The notes below the pieces were generated by a model that did no database searches, was not told the origin of the DNA, and saw only the letters and a list, made by a program, of their open reading frames with translations. A program made the translations under genes and the position numbers. Positions 16,511 to 25,149 of a stretch of 64,000 nucleotides of DNA are shown here, one piece after another (within the stretch, counting starts at the first letter, position 1; every line of letters starts with the position of its first letter). Origin of the DNA: Lacticaseibacillus baoqingensis (GTDB lineage: Bacteria > Bacillota > Bacilli > Lactobacillales > Lactobacillaceae). Location: assembly GCF_003946165.1 (NCBI RefSeq), contig NZ_RHOI01000001.1, positions 1 to 64,000 on the forward strand. The letters are read 5' to 3'.

Positions 16511-17245
16511 CTATCGCGAATAGGTATGGCTTACATGCTCCCATTGTGCAGGCGGGGTGGAAGCATCGCCCATCGCCGTCACCACCTGTACCTGATTATT
16601 CGGCAGCGGATTGACGTCTACATTGTAGCGAGAGCCGCCACCAGTGGCGAAGAAGCTCAAGTTGATGCCGTTGCCTTGTTGCTTGGGCAGGGCATATTTA
16701 TCAACGGCGCGATTGCCATCGCCATCTTTTGCACCAATGACGTAAAGCACCAGCCAACCACGCTCACCAGGCTTGCCAGTGGCGTCTTGCGCTTCTTTAG
16801 GCGTGGCATAATCGATCGCTTCACTACCCATTAATTCCTTAGCATGAGCATTAAAGATCGCCACCGCTTCAGCTGTGGTCACTGGCTTGATGGCAGCGGC
16901 TCGTGAGCTTGCCGCAGCACTGGCACTAGCAGCGGCACTAGCCGCGGCCTGGGAACTAGCCGCAGCCTGGGAACTGGCAGCGGCTTGGGAACTGGCAGCT
17001 GCCTTGGAACTAGCGGCAGCTTTAGCACTGGCCGCAGCTTTAGAACTGGCGGCTGCTTTAGAGCTGGCTTTAGCCTGACGTTTTGACTTTGCCTGGGCTT
17101 GTGCTTTTTTGGATGCAGTCTTGGTGCTTGTGGTTGACGCGCTGGTACTGTCTTTGGCGTTATCGGTCCCACACGCAGCTAAAGCCAGCACTGTACCGGC
17201 GACTGCCAGCAGCGTGCCCAGTTGTTTGATTTTTGTATGTCCCAT
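16511..17245 (-). CDS. Lipoprotein with Ala/Ser-rich low-complexity linker
   Basis: The 244-residue protein starts with a lipoprotein signal peptide whose lipobox is LAAC (C25). After a Thr/Ser/Lys spacer comes a low-complexity run of about ten AAASSK/AAASSQ hexads (residues 58-117). A globular C-terminal domain (120-244) follows, with WLVLYVIGAKDGDGNRAVDK and a Trp-containing end. Such lipoproteins are common in lactobacilli, and the C-terminal domain is not functionally assigned. The repeat probably spans the cell wall. CATCCAGATTTTCCTCCACC read in reverse shows a GGAGG 13 bp before the ATG. It sits between the LRR/WxL gene and its decayed copy. Confidence 0.8.
   Translation of the reverse strand: MGHTKIKQLGTLLAVAGTVLALAACGTDNAKDSTSASTTSTKTASKKAQAQAKSKRQAKASSKAAASSKAAASAKAAASSKAAASSQAAASSQAAASSQAAASAAASASAAASSRAAAIKPVTTAEAVAIFNAHAKELMGSEAIDYATPKEAQDATGKPGERGWLVLYVIGAKDGDGNRAVDKYALPKQQGNGINLSFFATGGGSRYNVDVNPLPNNQVQVVTAMGDASTPPAQWEHVSHTYSR
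16895..17074 (-). repeat. Ala/Ser hexad-coding repeat within the lipoprotein gene
   Basis: About ten 18-bp units encode AAASSK, AAASSQ or AAASAK. Such a tract can change length by slippage, so copy number may vary between strains. Long open frames on the opposite strand here are artefacts of the repeat. Confidence 0.8.
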
Positions 17246-17331
17246 CCAGATTTTCCTCCACCATTGATATGTTCAGTGGGAACGATTCTGCGATCCGCAC
17301 TGATAAAAATTATTATGACAAAACCATACAA

Positions 17332-17351
17332 AGCATACTAAATAGTATGCT
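17332..17351. promoter_or_regulatory. Palindromic operator candidate upstream of the lipoprotein
   Basis: AGCATACTAAATAGTATGCT has perfect 8-bp arms around AAAT. It lies about 85 bp before the lipoprotein start in A/T-rich promoter-like DNA. The regulator is unknown. Confidence 0.45.
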
Positions 17352-17422
17352 AATAAACAAGCGTTATAATTGATTCTTCTATAAATCGACGCTGATACAG
17401 GAAAGAAAACGCTACGCTTTAA

Positions 17423-17695
17423 CAGTGTGATCATGTCGCAGTGGACGGCAGCCGTGGCCTAGTCGGCGCCGGTATTAGGCTTGGGCCAACGGCTGGCAAG
17501 AGACGAATCTGGCAGGCGACTCGCAAGCCGTTGGTGTTGACCGAACGCTTGGGGGAGTGACCTTAAAGATCCCAAATATCCAGCTGAGTCAGCTGCAGCC
17601 GGATACCACTGACACCAGGACATTTACTTGGACATTTGCAGAAGTTTTGACCGCTGACACCGGGCATTGAGGGGTGACTGGCGGCGGCTTGCAAG
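17423..17695 (+). pseudogene. Decayed duplicate of the LRR/WxL-like gene 3' end
   Basis: This stretch matches 15984-16294 at high identity. It keeps the coding block around ACATTTACTTGGACATTT, the shared GGGCATTGAGGGGTGA around the stop codon, and GGCGGCGGCTTGCAAG beyond it. It contains an in-frame-type TAG, several deletions, and no start or upstream part. The rest of 17246-17804 holds no gene: a promoter region, the palindrome at 17332, and this relic. Confidence 0.85.
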
Positions 17696-17737
17696 CGCCG
17701 CCAATGCCGCCGATCGGGCATGAAAGCGATTTTTTGT

Positions 17738-17766
17738 TTGTAATTTCACAAGAGGCGTGCTAGACT
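17738..17766 (+). promoter_or_regulatory. rex promoter with Rex-box-like element
   Basis: TTGTAA (17738-17743), a 17-bp spacer and TAGACT (17761-17766) with upstream TG form a promoter. TTGTAATTTCACAA (17738-17751) over the -35 resembles a shortened Rex operator (TTGTGA-N6-TCACAA), suggesting autoregulation. Confidence 0.5.
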
Positions 17767-17804
17767 GTTTATGTGAACCAATGCACACACTTGGAGGTGG
17801 CAAT

Positions 17805-18443
17805 ATGGTCGACGCGAAGTCAAAAGTATCCAAGGCGACGATCAGGCGCATCCCGTTGTATTATCGGGCCGCGCAACAGATGCAACAACAAGGAATCCGG
17901 CGCGTGCGCTCGGATAAACTCGCAGAGATGATCCACATTCCGTCGGCCACGATCCGGCGCGATTTTTCCAGCTTTGGTGAACTAGGCAAAAGCGGTTATG
18001 GGTATTCGGTGGCTACGTTGGTCGCAGAATTTGGCAAATTGCTGGAAGTGCAATCATCTGAAGACATGGTTTTGATCGGCGTTGGCGGCTTAGGGGCGGC
18101 TTTGGTCGAAAATAACTTCCGGCGCAACCCAGATTTGAACATCGTCATCGCTTTTGATCAAGATCCGGCGAAGGTGGACACGATCGTCGCCGGGGTGCCG
18201 GTGTATGATTTTGCCGAATTCAATGAGCGCTTGCCGCATGGCGTGCAAACCGCGATCGTCGCAGTGCCCAGTGCGGCACAGCCGCAAGTCATCCCGATCT
18301 TAGAAGATGCCGGGATCAACGCGATCTTGACGTTTGCGCCGCAGCCGGTGGCTTGCAAGCCGACGACGACGATCCGCTATATCGATTTGACCTCTGAATT
18401 GCAAAGCTTGTTGTTTGTGGCCCACCAAAAACACAAAGGCTAG
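17805..18443 (+). CDS. rex: Redox-sensing transcriptional repressor Rex
   Basis: From the ATG at 17805, preceded by GGAGGTGG, the protein is 212 residues. It has the Rex winged helix (SKATIRRIPLYYR, IPSATIRRDFSSFGELGKSG) and a Rossmann NADH-binding domain (GVGGLGAALV). Rex senses the NADH/NAD+ ratio and represses fermentation and respiration genes when NADH is low. An earlier GTG at 17757 lacks a ribosome site. It is transcribed toward valS, with no evident terminator before the T-box leader. Confidence 0.95.
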   Translation: MVDAKSKVSKATIRRIPLYYRAAQQMQQQGIRRVRSDKLAEMIHIPSATIRRDFSSFGELGKSGYGYSVATLVAEFGKLLEVQSSEDMVLIGVGGLGAALVENNFRRNPDLNIVIAFDQDPAKVDTIVAGVPVYDFAEFNERLPHGVQTAIVAVPSAAQPQVIPILEDAGINAILTFAPQPVACKPTTTIRYIDLTSELQSLLFVAHQKHKG

Positions 18444-18483
18444 GCGTTGACGCCAGTCAGGGCTTAGCTTATAATGCGGGTAA

Positions 18484-18697
18484 TGCGTTGAACAAGAGGG
18501 TCGTGTTTGAGGTTTTCAGCGACGAGGCGGGTGGTGTGAGTCTCGAGCGTCAAATGCGACTGTAGCTTGCGAGCTGCCTGCCTGAATCAGTAAGGCCGGC
18601 CGGCACCGTCGTTAACCGGTCTTAAGTGGAGGCATGGCCTCAATTTAGGTGGTACCGCGAGTTGACTCGTCCTAATTTTTTTAGGGCGAGTTTTTTT
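18484..18697 (+). promoter_or_regulatory. T-box riboswitch leader of valS
   Basis: The T-box sequence AGGTGGTACCGCG (18647-18659) is followed by a terminator hairpin (ACTCGTCCTAA pairing with TTAGGGCGAGT, 18665-18691) and a seven-T tract. Upstream, a long stem I region fits the class. Uncharged tRNA-Val should favour the antiterminator and switch on valS. I did not resolve the specifier codon. Confidence 0.92.
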
Positions 18698-18722
18698 GTT
18701 CCGAATAAGATGGAGGTTCATT

Positions 18723-21365
18723 ATGACAGAAGAATTAGCACCAAAATTCGACCCTCAAGCCGTCGAAGCTGGCCGCTATGAGAAGTGGCTGGAACAAGGC
18801 GTTTTCAAGCCTTCTGGCGACAAAAAAGCCAAGCCTTACAGTATCGTTATCCCGCCGCCAAACGTCACCGGCAAACTACATCTCGGCCATGCTTGGGACA
18901 CCACCTTGCAAGATATGCTCATTCGCCAAAAGCGGATGCAAGGCTTTGATACCTTATGGCTGCCAGGGATGGACCATGCCGGCATCGCCACGCAAGCAAA
19001 AGTGGAAGCCAAGCTGCGCAAAGAAGGCATCACCCGTTATGACTTAGGCCGCGACAAGTTCGTGGAAAAAGTCTGGGAATGGAAAGATGAATTTGCGGCC
19101 ACCATCAAGACCCAATGGGGCAAGATGGGCTTGAGTTTGGATTATTCCCGCGAACGCTTCACCTTGGATGCCGGCTTGTCTAAAGCCGTGCGCAAAGTCT
19201 TCGTTGATCTGTATAACAAAGGCTTGATCTATCGCGGCGAATACATCGTCAACTGGGATCCGCAAGCGCGCACTGCTTTGTCTGATATCGAAGTGATCCA
19301 TGAAGATGATAAAGGCGCTTTTTATCATTTGATCTATAAGTATGCCGATGGCACTCCTGGCGGCATCGAGATCGCTACGACTCGGCCGGAAACCATGTTT
19401 GGCGATACCGCCGTGGCGGTCAACGCCCATGACGCGCGTTATCAAGACGTGATCGGCAAAACGGTCATTGTACCAGGCGTTGGCCGTGAAATTCCGATCA
19501 TCGCCGATGAACACGCCGATCCTGAGTTTGGGACCGGGGCCGTGAAGATCACGCCTGCGCATGACCCAAATGATTTCCAAGTCGGCAACCGGCATGATTT
19601 GCCGCGCATCAATTGTATGAATGATGATGGCACCATGAACGAAAATGCCGGCAAGTACCAAGGTCAAGATCGCTTTGAATGCCGCGACAACTTGGTCAAA
19701 GACTTGCAAGCCAGTGGCGATCTGATCAAGATCGACCCGATCGTCCACAGTGTCGGCCATTCCGAACGCACCGGCGTGCAAGTCGAAGCGCGGCTTTCCA
19801 CCCAGTGGTTTGTGAAGATGAAGCCATTGGCTGAAGCATCGATCAAGAATCAAGCCACCGACAATAAAGTCAATTTCGTGCCGGAACGCTTCGAACACAC
19901 CTTCTTGAACTGGATGAACAACATTCATGACTGGGTTATTTCCCGTCAGCTGTGGTGGGGGCATCGGATCCCAGCTTGGTATAACAAGACTACCGGCGAA
20001 ATGTATGTCGGCATGGAAGCGCCAAAAGACGCTGACAACTGGGAACAAGATCCTGATGTCTTAGATACTTGGTTCAGCTCCGCCTTGTGGCCATTTTCCA
20101 CGATGGGCTGGCCTGATACCGATGCGGCTGACTACCAGCGTTATTATCCGACTGACACCTTGGTCACCGGCTATGACATCATTCCCTTTTGGGTCGCACG
20201 GATGATCTTCCAAGGCCTGGAATTCACCGGCCAGCGGCCATTTAAGAACACCTTGATCCACGGATTGATCCGCGACGAACAAGGCCGCAAGATGTCCAAG
20301 TCCTTAGGCAATGGGATCGATCCGATGGATGTCATTGACAAGTATGGGGCGGATGCGTTGCGGTGGTTCTTGGTCAACGGCTCAACGCCTGGCCAAGATA
20401 CCCGCTTTTCTTGGAAGGCGATCGGTGCTTCTTGGAACTTCATCAACAAGATCTGGAACATGTCGCGGTTTGTCTTGATGAATCTTGAAGATACTAAAGC
20501 CGATGCCCAACCGGACCCAAGCACTTTTGATTTGTCCGATCAGTGGATCTTTGCCCGCTTGAATCAAACCATTGCCAGTGTTACGGCGAAATTTGATAAG
20601 TTCGAATTTGGCGAAGCGGAACGGGATCTGTATAACTTCATCTGGAACGAACTGGCAGATTGGTACATCGAAATGTCCAAGGAAGTGTTATACGGCGAAG
20701 ACGAAACTGCCAAGGCGGCCAAGCGCGTCAACTTGCGCTATGTCTTAGACCAAGTGCTGCGCTTGCTGCACCCGATCATGCCGTTTGTCACCGAAAAAAT
20801 CTGGCTGACGATGCCGCACATTGGCGAATCTATCGTCACGGCCAGCTATCCAGTGACCAACACCGCGTATGAAAATGACGACGCGATCGGCCAAATGGAA
20901 GCGATCATCGACTTGATCCGTGCTGTGCGCGGGATCCGCACGGATGTCAACGCCCCATTATCCAGCCCGATCGACGTGCAGATCAAGCTGCAAGATGCCA
21001 GCTTGGAACCGATCTTCAAGGCCAACTTTGATTTCATTGACCGCTTTGTCCACTCCAAAGGGTATGAAGTCGGCACCGATTTGGATACCCCAGCCTTAGC
21101 TGCTTCGGCAGTGATCAATGGGGCGACGATCTATGTGCCATTAGCGGAATTGATCGACTTAGACGAAGAAATCGCTAAGCTGACCAAAGACGCCAAGAAG
21201 CTGGAACAAGAGATCACCCGCTTCAACAAGAAACTCGGGAATGCCGGCTTTTTAGCCAAGGCGCCAGCGGCTGTTGTTGACGAGCAAAAGCAAAAGTTAG
21301 CCGACGCGCAAGCCAAGCTTGACGCCACTAACGCTCGGATCCAAGAATTACAAGCGGCAAAATAG
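18723..21365 (+). CDS. valS: Valyl-tRNA synthetase
   Basis: The 880-residue class Ia synthetase charges tRNA-Val. The HIGH motif is in [16 protein letters not shown] and KMSKS is in [11 protein letters not shown]. The CP1 editing domain ([15 protein letters not shown]) and the C-terminal coiled-coil arm ([19 protein letters not shown]) are both present, so it is full length. The ATG at 18723 follows GATGGAGGTTCATT. It is controlled by the T-box immediately upstream and ends at a terminator at 21375. Confidence 0.97.
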   Translation: MTEELAPKFDPQAVEAGRYEKWLEQGVFKPSGDKKAKPYSIVIPPPNVTGKLHLGHAWDTTLQDMLIRQKRMQGFDTLWLPGMDHAGIATQAKVEAKLRKEGITRYDLGRDKFVEKVWEWKDEFAATIKTQWGKMGLSLDYSRERFTLDAGLSKAVRKVFVDLYNKGLIYRGEYIVNWDPQARTALSDIEVIHEDDKGAFYHLIYKYADGTPGGIEIATTRPETMFGDTAVAVNAHDARYQDVIGKTVIVPGVGREIPIIADEHADPEFGTGAVKITPAHDPNDFQVGNRHDLPRINCMNDDGTMNENAGKYQGQDRFECRDNLVKDLQASGDLIKIDPIVHSVGHSERTGVQVEARLSTQWFVKMKPLAEASIKNQATDNKVNFVPERFEHTFLNWMNNIHDWVISRQLWWGHRIPAWYNKTTGEMYVGMEAPKDADNWEQDPDVLDTWFSSALWPFSTMGWPDTDAADYQRYYPTDTLVTGYDIIPFWVARMIFQGLEFTGQRPFKNTLIHGLIRDEQGRKMSKSLGNGIDPMDVIDKYGADALRWFLVNGSTPGQDTRFSWKAIGASWNFINKIWNMSRFVLMNLEDTKADAQPDPSTFDLSDQWIFARLNQTIASVTAKFDKFEFGEAERDLYNFIWNELADWYIEMSKEVLYGEDETAKAAKRVNLRYVLDQVLRLLHPIMPFVTEKIWLTMPHIGESIVTASYPVTNTAYENDDAIGQMEAIIDLIRAVRGIRTDVNAPLSSPIDVQIKLQDASLEPIFKANFDFIDRFVHSKGYEVGTDLDTPALAASAVINGATIYVPLAELIDLDEEIAKLTKDAKKLEQEITRFNKKLGNAGFLAKAPAAVVDEQKQKLADAQAKLDATNARIQELQAAK

Positions 21366-21374
21366 CCCCCAAAG

Positions 21375-21409
21375 CACGGCTGCGCAACACTGGCAGCCGT
21401 GTTTTTTTG
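21375..21409 (+). terminator. valS terminator
   Basis: CACGGCTGC pairs with GCAGCCGTG, followed by a seven-T tract. Confidence 0.9.
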
Positions 21410-21506
21410 TGATTTTCAGCGCGTTTTGGAATCTGAAATTGGTGTGCATCTGGCTACCACTTTTCCGGCACTTGATGCTAAGCTATTGGTGGGGCGCAGA
21501 AATGTG

Positions 21507-21544
21507 TTGAAAATGCTTGCATTTAGTAAGTGATCCGCTATAAT
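21507..21544 (+). promoter_or_regulatory. Pyruvate oxidase promoter overlapped by a cre site
   Basis: TTGCAT (21517-21522), 16 bp, TATAAT (21539-21544). TTGAAAATGCTTGCA (21507-21521) matches the CcpA cre consensus WTGAAARCGYTTWCW at 13 of 15 positions and covers the -35, so glucose repression through CcpA is expected. Confidence 0.7.
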
Positions 21545-21589
21545 GAATATGTTGATACTTATAAAAAGTAAGTTACGGAGGCAAGAGTT

Positions 21590-23329
21590 ATGACGAAGAT
21601 CAATGCAGCAGACGCCATGTTGAAAGTCATCGAAAGCTGGGGGGTCAAAAACATCTATGGTTTGCCCGGCGGGTCGTTTGATTCGACGATGAACGCGATT
21701 TATAACCGGCGGGAGACCTTGAATTATGTGCAGGTGCGCCATGAAGAAGTTGGGGCGTTAGCCGCTGTTGGGGAAGCCAAAGTTACCGGCAAGATCGGCG
21801 TGACCTTTGGCTCTGCCGGCCCTGGTGCGGTGCATTTGCTCAATGGGCTGTATGATGCGCAATATGATCATGTGCCTGTCCTGGCTTTAGTCGGGCAAGT
21901 GCCGACGGCTGCGATGAACACCGCGTTTTTCCAAGAGATGAATGAAAACCCGATGTTTGCTGATGTCTCCGTGTATAACCGCACCGCCATGACGGCTCAG
22001 CAGCTGCCGGCAGTCGTGGATGAAGCGATCCGCCAAGCTTATGAGCACAAAGGCGTCGCGGTGATCACGATCCCTAAAGACTTAGGCTGGCAGGAAATCG
22101 ACGACAATTACGTTTCCAGCGCGTCGCTGTATCAAGCGCCGATCATGCCAGAGCCTGATCTCAAGCGCGTAGATGCCGCCTTAGACATCTTAAAAGCCGC
22201 TAAGCGGCCGATCATGTATGTGGGCCAAGGCGCACGCGGCGCCAGTGATGACTTGATCGCCTTATCTGAAAAGCTGCATATCCCGATCGTTGTCACCGCT
22301 TTGGCGAAAGGGATCGTGCCAGATTCTTACAAGGCCAACATGGGCTCTGCCGGGCGGGTCTCGTCTAAGCCTGGCGTTGAAACGGCGCGCAGTGCCGATG
22401 CCGTCTTGTTCTTAGGGTCTGATTTCCCATTCCAGCCGTACTTCATCGCCCCAGATGCCAAGTACATTCAAGTCGACATCGACTCCAGCAAGCTTGGCCG
22501 CCGCCATCATGTCGACGTGGCGATTTTAGCCGATGCCAAAAAGACCATTCAAGCCTTGTTAGATCGTTCTGAAGCATTGCCGGAAACCCCATGGTATCGG
22601 GCAGCCTTAGCCAACAAGCAAAATTGGACCGACTGGATCGCCAGCTTTGCCGAAGACGACAGCACGCCGTTGCGGGTCGAACCCGTCTTTAAGGCGATCA
22701 ATGACATGGCCACCGATGATGCGATCTTCCAAGTCGATGTGGGTAACGTGACGATCAATGGGATGCGCTATTTGTTGGCCGACCAACAGCAGCGCTTCAC
22801 TACCAGCGGCTGGTATGCCACGATGGGTTATGCCTTGCCGGCTGCGATCGGGGCCAAGAGCGAATATCCTGATCGCCAAGTGTGGTCGATTTCCGGGGAT
22901 GGCGGCTTTGCCATGGTCATGCAAGACATTTTGACCCAAGTGAAGTACCATTTGCCGATCATCAACGTGGTGTTGACCAATGAAAGCTTAGGCTTTATCG
23001 AAGCGGAACAAGACGACACCCACCAGCCGCACTCTGGGGTCGACTTGATCGATGCCGATTACGGGGATGCCGCGACTGCCTTAGGTGCTCAAGGCTTTGA
23101 AGTGCATAATTTGGCCGAGTTGAAGCAAGCCTTTGCCGCTGCCAAAAACGCGACCGGTCCAGTGGTGATCGATGTTAAGATCAGCGACTTGCGGCCGATC
23201 CCAGTCGAACAGCTGGTCTTGGATAAAAAGACGCAAGATCCTGAAGCCGTCGATGCCTTCGTCGAAAAGTACAGTGCCCAAAGCTTGATCCCGCTGCGGC
23301 AGCTGCTTGAAGACGCGCAGCAACAATAA
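21590..23329 (+). CDS. pox: Pyruvate oxidase (acetyl-phosphate forming)
   Basis: The 579-residue ThDP/FAD enzyme converts pyruvate, phosphate and O2 to acetyl phosphate, CO2 and H2O2. It aligns along its length with the L. plantarum POX type: the RHEE motif (residues 50-53) with the ThDP-activating Glu, FGSAGPGAVHLLNGLYDA, FQEMNENP, and the ThDP motif GDGGFAM...N around 430-460. Acetolactate synthase is less likely because of the FQEMNENP region and the POX-type C-terminus. ACGGAGGCAAGAGTT precedes the ATG. The overlapping cre site suggests expression on glucose depletion in aerobic growth. Confidence 0.93.
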   Translation: MTKINAADAMLKVIESWGVKNIYGLPGGSFDSTMNAIYNRRETLNYVQVRHEEVGALAAVGEAKVTGKIGVTFGSAGPGAVHLLNGLYDAQYDHVPVLALVGQVPTAAMNTAFFQEMNENPMFADVSVYNRTAMTAQQLPAVVDEAIRQAYEHKGVAVITIPKDLGWQEIDDNYVSSASLYQAPIMPEPDLKRVDAALDILKAAKRPIMYVGQGARGASDDLIALSEKLHIPIVVTALAKGIVPDSYKANMGSAGRVSSKPGVETARSADAVLFLGSDFPFQPYFIAPDAKYIQVDIDSSKLGRRHHVDVAILADAKKTIQALLDRSEALPETPWYRAALANKQNWTDWIASFAEDDSTPLRVEPVFKAINDMATDDAIFQVDVGNVTINGMRYLLADQQQRFTTSGWYATMGYALPAAIGAKSEYPDRQVWSISGDGGFAMVMQDILTQVKYHLPIINVVLTNESLGFIEAEQDDTHQPHSGVDLIDADYGDAATALGAQGFEVHNLAELKQAFAAAKNATGPVVIDVKISDLRPIPVEQLVLDKKTQDPEAVDAFVEKYSAQSLIPLRQLLEDAQQQ

Positions 23330-23340
23330 TTTAGATAATT

Positions 23341-23368
23341 GCCGGTCCTTTCAAGGGCCGGCTTTTTT
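23341..23368 (+). terminator. Pyruvate oxidase terminator
   Basis: GCCGGTCC and GGGCCGGC form the stem, followed by TTTTTT. Confidence 0.9.
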
Positions 23369-23401
23369 GATAGAATAAGAAAAACGATAGGAGGGGTGTC
23401 G

Positions 23402-23644
23402 ATGCCACAAAAACCTTTAGCAGCATACACCGTTGATATTCCCAAAGTGGCGGCGCTGCTAGCAGATCAGCCGCAAATGCAGGCATTTTTTAACGCGCTG
23501 ACCCCAGGCTACCAGCGAGAATGGGCCCGCTTCATCTTTGGCGTTGCCAGCGACGCGACGAAGCAAGCGCATCTCGCTAAAATGCTGACCGTGTTTGAAG
23601 CAGGTTATAAGTCAAAGCGCGCGTATGATTCGCGCAAGCAATAA
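23402..23644 (+). CDS. Small YdeI/OmdA-like protein (80 aa)
   Basis: From the ATG at 23402, preceded by GATAGGAGGGGTG, this protein has 80 residues. Its core (LTPGYQREWARFIFGVASD, then AHLAKMLTVFEAG) matches the C-terminal helical part of the YdeI / OmpD-associated family (bacteriocin-protection-like). The usual N-terminal part is missing, and short forms of this kind occur in lactic acid bacteria. Function is not established. It shares a bidirectional terminator with the convergent gene. Confidence 0.7.
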   Translation: MPQKPLAAYTVDIPKVAALLADQPQMQAFFNALTPGYQREWARFIFGVASDATKQAHLAKMLTVFEAGYKSKRAYDSRKQ

Positions 23645-23684
23645 AAACCGGACCAGCGCGGATTGCGCCGGTCCGGTTTTTATT
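23640..23684. terminator. Bidirectional terminator
   Basis: AATAAAAACCGGACC pairs with GGTCCGGTTTTTATT between the converging genes ending at 23644 and 23680; it overlaps both stop codons. Confidence 0.9.
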
Positions 23685-24153
23685 GCCGCTTTTGCAATTC
23701 GGCGATCAAAGCGTCTTCATCAGCAAAAATCGCCCCATTGAGCTTGATCAAGCCGACGGTGTACAAATTAAGGTAATGGAACTGATTTTCCGCGATGGTT
23801 TGGAGCGCCTCAAGCTTTTTGGGGTTGGCAGCACCCAGGCGGCGCGAGTCGGTATATAAGCCTAAGATGGGGATGTTTTTGGCATAAGCGACGCCGATTT
23901 CGCTGGCGACACCGGCATCGATCACCGGCCCATCAAGGACCGCCAGCATCAAGTCAGCGCGTAAGACTTCCTGCGTGTCCGCTTGAGCGATCATTTTGGC
24001 GTCTGCATAGGCCTGCTTGTCGTTGATCGCGGCGTTTTCTTGCGGGAGATAAATATCCAAGCTGGGCAGCGCTTGGCGCAAGCGCGCGACTAAGCGGGCA
24101 TTGAAATCAAAATCGGCGCGGGAGAATAAGGCATTGGCAAAATAAACGTGCAT
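23680..24153 (-). CDS. Nucleoside 2-deoxyribosyltransferase
   Basis: The 157-residue enzyme moves 2-deoxyribose between nucleobases, a salvage reaction typical of lactobacilli. It begins VYFANALFSRADFDFN, the base/sugar binding loop of the family, and contains VLDGPVIDAGVASEIGVAYA with the catalytic Glu in ASEIG and the Asp pair before it. Length matches the Lactobacillus Ntd/Pdt enzymes. Whether it is the purine-specific (type I) or general (type II) form cannot be told by eye. TTAGGAGGATTATTC precedes the ATG. Confidence 0.88.
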   Translation of the reverse strand: MHVYFANALFSRADFDFNARLVARLRQALPSLDIYLPQENAAINDKQAYADAKMIAQADTQEVLRADLMLAVLDGPVIDAGVASEIGVAYAKNIPILGLYTDSRRLGAANPKKLEALQTIAENQFHYLNLYTVGLIKLNGAIFADEDALIAELQKRQ

Positions 24154-24252
24154 GAATAATCCTCCTAAGGGTTTACCGTCATGATAGCATAATTTGGCTG
24201 TTTAGCAGTGAGCATGTTTGGTAAACTAGCACTAGTAAGAGGAGGGGATTAC

Positions 24253-25149
24253 ATGTTAGAGGTGCATGACCTCACGAAGACATTCGGGTCAATGACTGCG
24301 GTGTCACATGAGAGTTTCACCATTCAGCCTGGGGAGATCATGGGGCTGATCGGGCAAAATGGGGCGGGGAAAACCACGACGTTTCGGATGCTGTTGAATT
24401 TTTTGACCCCAGATTCCGGGACCATCATGTGGAATGGGCAGCCGCTGACGGCCAAGGCCTACGACCAAATTGGGTATTTGCCAGAAGAGCGCGGCTTGTA
24501 TCCGAAGATGCGGGTCGAGGAGCAAATCGTGTATTTTGCGCGCTTACGCGGGATGAAAACTGCGGCGGTTAAAGCGCAGATCCCAGCATGGTTGGATCGG
24601 TTTCAAGTCAAAGGCAAGCGCACAGATAAGATCAAGGATCTCAGCAAAGGCAACCAGCAAAAAGTGCAGCTGATCGCGACTTTGATCCATATGCCGAAAC
24701 TGGTGATCTTAGACGAGCCGTTTTCCGGGTTGGATCCAGTCAATGCCAGTTTGTTGCAGGCGGGCATCGAAATGCTGCGCGATCACGGCGCGGCGATCAT
24801 TTATTCCAGCCATGATATGGGGAATGTTGAAGCGATCTCGGATCATTTGGTGATGCTGCGCAATGGCGAAGTGGTGCTTAACGGTACCGTAGACGCCATT
24901 CGCCAAAGTTTTGGCCGCACGAAGCTGTTTTTGGAATCACCATTGACCAAACAACAGCTGCAAGCCACCCCAGGGGTGGTGCAAGTCGTTGCTCATGGCA
25001 GCGGGTTTGAGTTGACCTTAAGTGATCCGGCGGTCGGCAAAACGTTGTTTGCCCAGGCGACGGCCAATGGCTATATTCCAGAATTTCGCCAGGCGCCGCC
25101 GACTTTAGATGAGATCTTCCGGATGAAAGCAGGTGCCGCACATGCCTAA
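24253..25149 (+). CDS. ABC transporter ATP-binding protein (NatA/YhaQ-like)
   Basis: From the ATG at 24253 (AGAGGAGGGGATTAC upstream) the protein has 298 residues. Walker A is GQNGAGKTT, the signature LSKGNQQK, and Walker B LVILDEPFSGLD. A C-terminal extension of about 80 residues (TPGVVQVVAHGSGFELTLSD) is typical of NatA-type exporters of sodium, drugs or peptides. It overlaps the start of the permease gene by 8 bp, so translation is coupled and the two form one exporter. Confidence 0.9.
   Translation: MLEVHDLTKTFGSMTAVSHESFTIQPGEIMGLIGQNGAGKTTTFRMLLNFLTPDSGTIMWNGQPLTAKAYDQIGYLPEERGLYPKMRVEEQIVYFARLRGMKTAAVKAQIPAWLDRFQVKGKRTDKIKDLSKGNQQKVQLIATLIHMPKLVILDEPFSGLDPVNASLLQAGIEMLRDHGAAIIYSSHDMGNVEAISDHLVMLRNGEVVLNGTVDAIRQSFGRTKLFLESPLTKQQLQATPGVVQVVAHGSGFELTLSDPAVGKTLFAQATANGYIPEFRQAPPTLDEIFRMKAGAAHA

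Noticed and set aside
16895-17074. Short regular repeats that could suggest a CRISPR array
   Set aside because: Units are 18 bp, contiguous and codon-phased inside a lipoprotein gene, with no spacers.
16875-17172. Ala/Leu- or Pro-rich open frames opposite or in another frame of the lipoprotein gene
   Set aside because: They are other-frame readings of the AAASSK/Q repeat and have no start signals.
19044-20048. 334-codon open frame on the minus strand
   Set aside because: It lies wholly inside valS, has no ribosome site, and is a shadow of the GC-rich codon use of the true gene.
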